This document shows positions 15,784-20,100 of a DNA stretch of 20,100 bases, piece by piece (position 1 is the first letter of the stretch; the number at the start of each line of letters is the position of its first letter). The notes beneath the pieces are model-generated. The model was not told where the DNA came from. It made no database searches and saw only the letters and a list, made by a program, of their open reading frames with translations. This DNA is from an uncultured Clostridia bacterium (GTDB taxonomy: Bacteria; Bacillota; Clostridia; TANB77; CAG-508). Position numbers and translations under genes: made by a program. The stretch spans positions 1 through 20,100 of the forward strand of contig CANQZP010000019.1 in the NCBI GenBank assembly GCA_947628395.1. Direction: 5' to 3'.

Positions 15784-15812
15784 TTGATTTAATTGCTAAA
15801 TTGATATATATT
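15784..15812 (+). promoter_or_regulatory. Possible promoter of ppaC
   Basis: TTGATT (15784-15789), 17-base spacer, TATATT (15807-15812), 35 bases before the ppaC ATG. It begins 3 bases after the RelA/SpoT-like stop, so ppaC may be both co-transcribed and independently expressed. Confidence 0.55.
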
Positions 15813-15847
15813 GTATAGGAAAATCTAATTAGAAATGGAGTATTTAT

Positions 15848-16775
15848 ATGGAAAATAAAATATTTATTTTTGGACATAAAAGTCCTGATACTGATTCTAT
15901 TGCCTCTAGTATATCTATGGCATATTTACAAACAAAACTAGGAAAAATGGCTGAACCTAGAAGACTTGGAAATATTTCTAAAGAGACAAAATACGCACTT
16001 GATTATTTTAAAATCGGTGAACCAGAACTTTTGGAAAATATTGAAAATGATAGTTCTGTTATATTAGTAGATCATAATGAAGCTTCTCAAAGTGTTGACA
16101 ATATTGAAAATGCTAGTATAAAAATGATAGTAGACCATCATAGAATAAATGGTCTAGTTACAGCTGAACCTTTATATTATTATTCTGAACCTGTTCGGAT
16201 GTACTTGTACTATTATTTATAAACTATTTAATCAAAACAATATAGAAATACCTTCTGATATAGCAGGTTTAATGGCTAGCGCAATAATATCTGATACACT
16301 TCTTTTTAAATCTCCTACTTGCACAAATGAAGATATTGAAATTGCTAATAAATTAGCTAATATAGCGAAAATTGATTTAGAAAATTATGGACTTGATTTA
16401 TTGAAATCTGGTACTGATTTATCAGACTTTACATCAGAAGAATTGATTAATCTTGACGCTAAAGAAACAAAACTTGCTGGTGTTGTTAATGCTAAAATTG
16501 CCCAAGTAAATACTGCAGATATTTCTGATGTTATGAAAAGAAAATCTGAAATTGAAGAAGCTATAGAAAAAGATGTTAAAAGTTTAAATTTAGATATATT
16601 TGTATTTTTAATAACAGATATTATAAATAGTAATTCTCAAGCTATAGTTTTAGGTAAAAGATCTGATATAGTAGAAAAATCTTATTCAGTAAAACTTGAA
16701 AATAATACAGCTCTTCTTCCAGGAGTTGTATCTAGAAAAAAACAAGTAATTCCAGTTATGACAGAGAATGTATAA
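15848..16775 (+). CDS. ppaC: Manganese-dependent inorganic pyrophosphatase (family II), interrupted by a +1 shift
   Basis: Hydrolyses pyrophosphate to phosphate and so drives polymer synthesis. Frame 0 shows the DHH-family blocks GHKSPDTDS (9-17, metal ligands His10, Asp14, Asp16), VDHNEAS (Asp75) and VDHHRI (Asp96, His97, His98), then reaches CGG at codon 117 (16196-16198) and a stop eight codons on. Skipping base 16196 restores EPVGCTCTIIYKLFNQ, joins the C-terminal DHHA2 domain (MASAIISDTLLFKSPT, then LLPGVVSRKKQVIP) and gives about 308 residues, the normal length. The break has the same heptamer as tsaD. The ribosome binding site is GGAG. If expressed, it may pull the upstream alarmone-type reaction forward by removing pyrophosphate, though RelA-type synthesis releases AMP. 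Confidence 0.93.
16194..16200 (+). other. Candidate +1 frameshift site in ppaC (GTT CGG AT)
   Basis: Heptamer TTCGGAT in the same phase as in tsaD. Frame 0 is CCT GTT CGG ATG; the family sequence requires CCT GTT GGA TGT. The tRNA on GTT could slide to TTC before GGA enters. No Shine-Dalgarno-like stimulator is seen upstream. Confidence 0.6.
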
Positions 16776-16787
16776 TTTATTTTCAAT

Positions 16788-16868
16788 TTTTTCAGACAGG
16801 GGGACGGAGTTATTTGTCTAAGAATTTTCAATTTTTAGACAAAAACTCCGTCCCCTCTGTCTGAAAAA
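16788..16868. terminator. Long bidirectional hairpin terminator / dispersed-type repeat
   Basis: Arms at about 16788-16821 and 16835-16868 are near-perfect inverted copies (TTTTTTCAGACAGGGGGACG against its complement). The hairpin is flanked by T-runs on either strand and lies between convergent ppaC and the DUF378 gene. The GC-rich GACGGAG core differs from the surrounding AT-rich DNA and suggests a dispersed repeat that serves as terminator. Confidence 0.8.
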
Positions 16869-16882
16869 CTAAATCAAATTTT

Positions 16883-17074
16883 TTAATCTTTATCAAATAA
16901 TAACTTAATTCCCCATAGTCCTGATATTCCTACTAGGGCATATATAATTCTACTTACAATAGACATTGTACCAAAAATTGTGTCAACTAAATTGAAATCA
17001 AATATACCTATTAGTCCCCAATTAATAGCACCAATTATAATTAATAGCAATGCTATTTTATCAATAACTTTCAT
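16883..17074 (-). CDS. DUF378 family small membrane protein
   Basis: The 63-residue protein has two hydrophobic segments (about 6-26 and 36-59). The first contains IGAINWGLIGIFDFNLVD, the hallmark of DUF378 (YuzA-like) proteins. Function is unknown. An AAAGGAAA ribosome binding site precedes the ATG. It lies downstream of the trmR terminator, so it is probably a separate unit. Confidence 0.85.
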   Translation of the reverse strand: MKVIDKIALLLIIIGAINWGLIGIFDFNLVDTIFGTMSIVSRIIYALVGISGLWGIKLLFDKD

Positions 17075-17138
17075 TTTTTCATTTCCTTTCTTTATGTTTT
17101 TAATATTAATATATGCAATTTTTTTATTTTTATTCGAA

Positions 17139-17171
17139 AAAATAAATTGCTATTATTTAGCAATTTATTTT
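17139..17171 (-). terminator. Terminator of the typA-hypothetical-trmR operon
   Basis: Perfect 14-bp stem (17139-17152 with 17158-17171, AAAATAAATTGCTA type) with a 5-base loop, eight bases after the trmR stop. The stem is AT-rich and itself ends in T-rich sequence on the minus strand. Confidence 0.7.
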
Positions 17172-17178
17172 CAAAAAA

Positions 17179-17772
17179 TTATTCTTTTACCCTTGATATC
17201 GATAACCCATCTCCTACTTCTAAAATTTGAGTTTCCAAGTTATCATTTTCAGTGATTTCTTTTATGTACTCTCTTAAATGTCTTACAGCTGTCCTTTGTT
17301 TATGTTCATTATAATCACTCATTACATATCCTTTATATAAAACATTATCAGCCAAAATAATCCCATTCTTATTTATCAATTTTAAACTTTCTTCTAAAAA
17401 TATAGGATATTTTCCTTTTGCTGCATCAATAAAAATAATATCATATTTTTGATTTAAGTTAGGTAATATTTCTACTGCATTTCCAATCATTATATTTATT
17501 CTTTTATCTACACCAATTTTCTTTACATTTTCTTTTGCTTCATTAGCTCTTAGTTCATCTATTTCAATTGTATCTATTATACAATCATTATCAGTATATT
17601 TTGCAAATTGTGAAGCAGAATATCCAACTGCTGTTCCTATTTCTAATATTCTTTTTGGTTTTTCCTGATTTAAGATTTCTTTTATTTTTTCTAATGTATC
17701 ATCCATTATAATAGGAATATGTGCTTCTAATGCACTTTCCTTTAACTTCTCTAATTCAGTTTCATTTATCAT
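17179..17772 (-). CDS. trmR: Class I SAM O-methyltransferase, probable tRNA 5-hydroxyuridine methyltransferase
   Basis: The 197-residue protein has SAM-binding motif I ILEIGTAVGYSAS (about 41-53), an acidic residue of motif II in TIEIDE, and the FIDAAKGKYPIFLE segment typical of the YrrM/TrmR and catechol O-methyltransferase-like group. TrmR methylates ho5U34 to mo5U34 in tRNAs; the symbol is a family-level inference because this group also holds small-molecule methyltransferases. It follows the hypothetical gene by 20 bases and ends the typA operon. The U32 protein at 11632-12861 would supply the hydroxyuridine substrate. Confidence 0.8.
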   Translation of the reverse strand: MINETELEKLKESALEAHIPIIMDDTLEKIKEILNQEKPKRILEIGTAVGYSASQFAKYTDNDCIIDTIEIDELRANEAKENVKKIGVDKRINIMIGNAVEILPNLNQKYDIIFIDAAKGKYPIFLEESLKLINKNGIILADNVLYKGYVMSDYNEHKQRTAVRHLREYIKEITENDNLETQILEVGDGLSISRVKE

Positions 17773-17792
17773 TTTTATTTACACTCTTTCAT

Positions 17793-18080
17793 TTAACGTT
17801 CTATATCTGTTTTCCCCATTTTCTTTTTCCAATCATTTATCCATATTTGAAAATATTGTCCAAAAGCTTTATATTTTTCATTTTCATTTAATATTTTTAT
17901 AATCTCTTCTGTCTCATAATCTTGATTAATAAGGTTTTCAATAGATTTTTGTAATTCTATTCTAATTAAAGTATCTTGACTTGGTTGTTTAGTTTTTTTA
18001 CTAACACGACTCATTTCATCATAATGTCTACGAGTTAATTTTCTGTATTCTCCTAAAGTAATAGGCTTTTTTCTTAGCAT
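17793..18080 (-). CDS. Small hypothetical protein between typA and trmR
   Basis: The 95-residue protein is strongly basic at the N-terminus (MLRKKPITLGEYRKLTRRHYDE) and predicted helical, with a Trp-containing C-terminus (QIWINDWKKKMG). There is no transmembrane segment or recognised motif. It has a GGAGG ribosome binding site and lies 12 bases after typA and 20 before trmR, so it is almost certainly translated from that operon. Charge and context suggest an RNA- or ribosome-associated role, but this is guesswork; I do not recognise the family. Confidence 0.8.
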   Translation of the reverse strand: MLRKKPITLGEYRKLTRRHYDEMSRVSKKTKQPSQDTLIRIELQKSIENLINQDYETEEIIKILNENEKYKAFGQYFQIWINDWKKKMGKTDIER

Positions 18081-18092
18081 ACTTTACCTCCA

Positions 18093-19907
18093 TTATTTAT
18101 TTCTAGCTGCTCTTTCTCTTTCTTTTGAATCCAATATCTTCTTTCTTAATCTAATATTCAAAGGAGTAACTTCTACAAGCTCATCATCTTGAATAAACTC
18201 AATAGCTTTTTCTAAAGACATTTGAATAGGTGGAACTAACCTTAAAGCTTCATCTGAGCCAGATGCTCTAGTATTAGTCAAGTGTTTTTCTTTACATACA
18301 TTAATAGCTAAATCTTCTCCTCTAGAATTTAATCCAACTATCATACCTTCATAAACTTCTACACCTGGTCCTATAAATAATTCTCCTTTATCTTGCGCAT
18401 TATATAGTCCATAAGTAACAGATTTTCCATTTTCAAAAGCTATAATAGTTCCTCTAACTCTAGCTACTACATCTCCTTTATACGGCTCATAGCAATCAAA
18501 AATATGATTCATTGTTCCTTCACCTTTAGTATCTGTCATAAATTCTGTTCTATATCCTATTATTCCTCTAGCAGGAATTCTAAACTCTATTTTTGTATGA
18601 CCTTCCTCAGCTGGCTCCATATTTACCATTTCAGCTTTTCTTTTTCCTAATTTTTCTATAACATTTCCTATAGAATCATCTGGTACATTTACTATTAGTC
18701 TTTCAATTGGCTCACATTTTACACCATCTATTTCTTTCATAATAACCTTTGGTCTAGAAACTAATAATTCAAAACCTTCTCTTCTCATTGTTTCAATTAA
18801 AACAGATAAATGAAGTTCTCCTCTACCAGAAACCTCAAAAGAATCAGGAGAATCTGTTTCTTTAACTCTTAAACTTACATTTCTATCTAATTCTTTAAAT
18901 AATCTATCTCTAATATGTCTTGAAGTTATGAATTCACCTTCTCTTCCTGCAAAAGGTCCATTATTTACGCTAAAAGTCATTGAAACTGTAGGCTCATCAA
19001 TATCTACAAAAGGTATTTTTTCAGGGTTATTATAATCACAAATTGTATCACCAATATTAATATCTGCTATTCCTGAAAGAGCTATAATATCTCCAGCTGA
19101 AGCCTCTTCTACTTCTATTCTTTTTAATCCTTGATGAGTATATAATTTTGTAACTCTGGCATTTTCTATCTTATCATCTTTTTTACAAATAGCAACAGGC
19201 ATTCCTAATTTTACAGTACCTCTTTCTACTCTACCTACAGCAATTCTTCCAATATAATCATCATAATCTATATTAGAAACTAACATTTGCATTGGTCCTT
19301 CTTGATCACAATTAGGAGCACCAATAGTATTTATTATTGTTTCAAATAAACATTTTAAATCTGTTCCTGGAGTATTTAAATCTAAAGTAGCAGTTCCTTG
19401 TTTACCAGACGCGTAAACAACAGGAAAATCTAATTGATCATCATTTGCTTCTAATTCTATAAACAAATCTAAAACTTCATCAACTACCTTTAATGGTCTA
19501 GCCCCAGGTCTATCAATTTTATTTATAACAACAATTGGTTTTAAGTTTAATGCTAGAGATTTTTTTAGAACTTCTCTTGTTTGAGGCATAGCACCTTCAA
19601 AAGCGTCTACTAAAAGAACAACACCATCTACCATTTTAAGTACACGTTCAACTTCTCCACCAAAATCCGCATGTCCTGGTGTATCAACTATATTTATTTT
19701 AATATCATTATATGTTACTGCAGTATTTTTTGAAAGAATAGTAATTCCTCTTTCTTTTTCTAGGTCATTTGAATCCATTACTCTTTCATCTACTTGTTCA
19801 TTATCTCTAAATATTCCACTTTGTTTAAGCATAGCATCTACTAAAGTTGTTTTTCCATGGTCTACATGTGCAATGATTGCTACATTTCTAATTTTCTCAT
19901 TATTCAT
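18093..19907 (-). CDS. typA: Translational GTPase TypA/BipA
   Basis: TypA is a ribosome-binding GTPase related to EF-G and LepA, needed for 50S assembly at low temperature and for stress adaptation. The 604-residue protein has all G motifs: AHVDHGKTT (14-22), RGITI (53-57), DTPGHADFGGEV (near 76) and NKID (near 130). The C-terminal domain shows PARGIIGYRTEF and the typical end region. It is the first gene of an operon with a small hypothetical gene and trmR. The ribosome binding site is AGGAG. The promoter and a leader hairpin are visible upstream. Confidence 0.98.
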   Translation of the reverse strand: MNNEKIRNVAIIAHVDHGKTTLVDAMLKQSGIFRDNEQVDERVMDSNDLEKERGITILSKNTAVTYNDIKINIVDTPGHADFGGEVERVLKMVDGVVLLVDAFEGAMPQTREVLKKSLALNLKPIVVINKIDRPGARPLKVVDEVLDLFIELEANDDQLDFPVVYASGKQGTATLDLNTPGTDLKCLFETIINTIGAPNCDQEGPMQMLVSNIDYDDYIGRIAVGRVERGTVKLGMPVAICKKDDKIENARVTKLYTHQGLKRIEVEEASAGDIIALSGIADINIGDTICDYNNPEKIPFVDIDEPTVSMTFSVNNGPFAGREGEFITSRHIRDRLFKELDRNVSLRVKETDSPDSFEVSGRGELHLSVLIETMRREGFELLVSRPKVIMKEIDGVKCEPIERLIVNVPDDSIGNVIEKLGKRKAEMVNMEPAEEGHTKIEFRIPARGIIGYRTEFMTDTKGEGTMNHIFDCYEPYKGDVVARVRGTIIAFENGKSVTYGLYNAQDKGELFIGPGVEVYEGMIVGLNSRGEDLAINVCKEKHLTNTRASGSDEALRLVPPIQMSLEKAIEFIQDDELVEVTPLNIRLRKKILDSKERERAARNK

Positions 19908-19932
19908 TTTTTCTTCTCCTACTAATTTTATT

Positions 19933-19956
19933 AGGGCGCACTTTCTAATACGCCCT
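19933..19956 (-). promoter_or_regulatory. Leader hairpin of typA
   Basis: AGGGCG and CGCCCT form a 6-bp stem with a 12-base loop in the untranslated leader, about 12 bases after the expected transcription start. It resembles the GGGCG...CGCCC palindromes elsewhere in the window and could be a diverged copy. No U-run follows it. Confidence 0.5.
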
Positions 19957-19975
19957 TCTCATAAACATAGCTAAT

Positions 19976-20004
19976 ATTATATATCTTACAACAAATTTTG
20001 TCAA
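19976..20004 (-). promoter_or_regulatory. Consensus promoter of the typA operon
   Basis: Minus strand TTGACA (19999-20004), 17-base spacer, TATAAT (19976-19981): an exact sigma-A type consensus, about 70 bases before the typA ATG. Confidence 0.88.
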
Positions 20005-20031
20005 ATTTTTATATTTTGATAAGTAGCGCGA

Positions 20032-20100
20032 AGGGATTTCCATCTATTTTTTAAGTTGTCCGCTGTGGGGACCGATGAGGGCTGTTTAATGCGAGTAGCA
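20032..20100 (+). ncRNA. 5' half of a putative structured RNA or repeat (class unknown)
   Basis: Contains AGGGATTT-CC-ATCTA (20032-20046), GTTGT (20055-20059), CCGATG-A-GGGCTGT (20072-20085) and AATGC (20088-20092). Each has its complement in matching nested order in bases 15-67 of the window. Bases 20084-20100 are identical to bases 1-17. It lies divergently upstream of the typA promoter. Class and strand are undetermined. Confidence 0.4.

Noticed and set aside
1..20100. A genuine 20-kb circular replicon suggested by identical ends
   Set aside because: Gene content is core chromosomal, with no replication, partition or mobility genes, and the shared end is only 17 bases inside a foldable repeat-like element.

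Overview
The window is about 20.1 kb of very AT-rich DNA. Genome style is that of a low-GC Firmicute of the class Clostridia, probably an uncultured gut lineage. The signs are the trigger factor-clpP-clpX and rpsB-tsf order, AGA as the main arginine codon, strong AGGAGG ribosome binding sites, A/T-rich intrinsic terminators and many short palindromic repeats. It is mostly core chromosome with a small accessory island. I see no insertion sequence, CRISPR array, phage gene, tRNA or rRNA.

Layout (minus strand unless stated). 365-5491 holds two protein-biogenesis units: rpsB-tsf, with a promoter, a structured leader and a terminator, followed by tig-clpP-clpX (folding and proteolysis). 5853-7571 holds a metallophosphoesterase and tsaD (t6A tRNA modification); tsaD is split by one extra base. 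7615-7810 is a nested inverted-repeat element. 7824-11559 is an apparent operon lysS, fic, P-loop kinase, site-2-protease homologue. 11632-12861 is a U32 family protein (TrhP-like tRNA hydroxylation). 12985-14975 is an accessory stretch: a 29-residue-repeat protein with foreign-looking codon use and a collapsed second copy, both with duplicated promoter and terminator. On the plus strand follow a RelA/SpoT-like nucleotidyltransferase (15065-15781) and ppaC, a family II pyrophosphatase (15848-16775) that is also split by one extra base. A long hairpin separates these from a DUF378 membrane protein and the operon typA-hypothetical-trmR (17179-19907), which has a consensus promoter.

The strongest observation concerns codon CGG. 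By reading, I find no in-frame CGG in about 5,300 codons of the core genes, except at the two places where tsaD and ppaC break. In both, the sequence is NTT CGG AT and skipping one base at CGG restores the conserved protein (Leu-Gly-Tyr in TsaD, Val-Gly-Cys in PpaC). This fits +1 ribosomal frameshifting at a very rare or unassigned codon. It could also be a systematic sequencing insertion. The repeat-protein gene, with other signs of transfer, uses CGG twice in frame.

The second observation is at the ends. The last 17 bases equal the first 17. When the end is joined to the start they complete a nested, bulged RNA-like fold, suggesting a multicopy structured RNA or repeat of unknown class, or a circular or misassembled contig.

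Functional themes are translation and tRNA modification (rpsB, tsf, lysS, typA, tsaD, trhP-like, trmR), protein quality control (tig, clpP, clpX) and nucleotide or phosphate metabolism (ppaC, RelA/SpoT-like, P-loop kinase).
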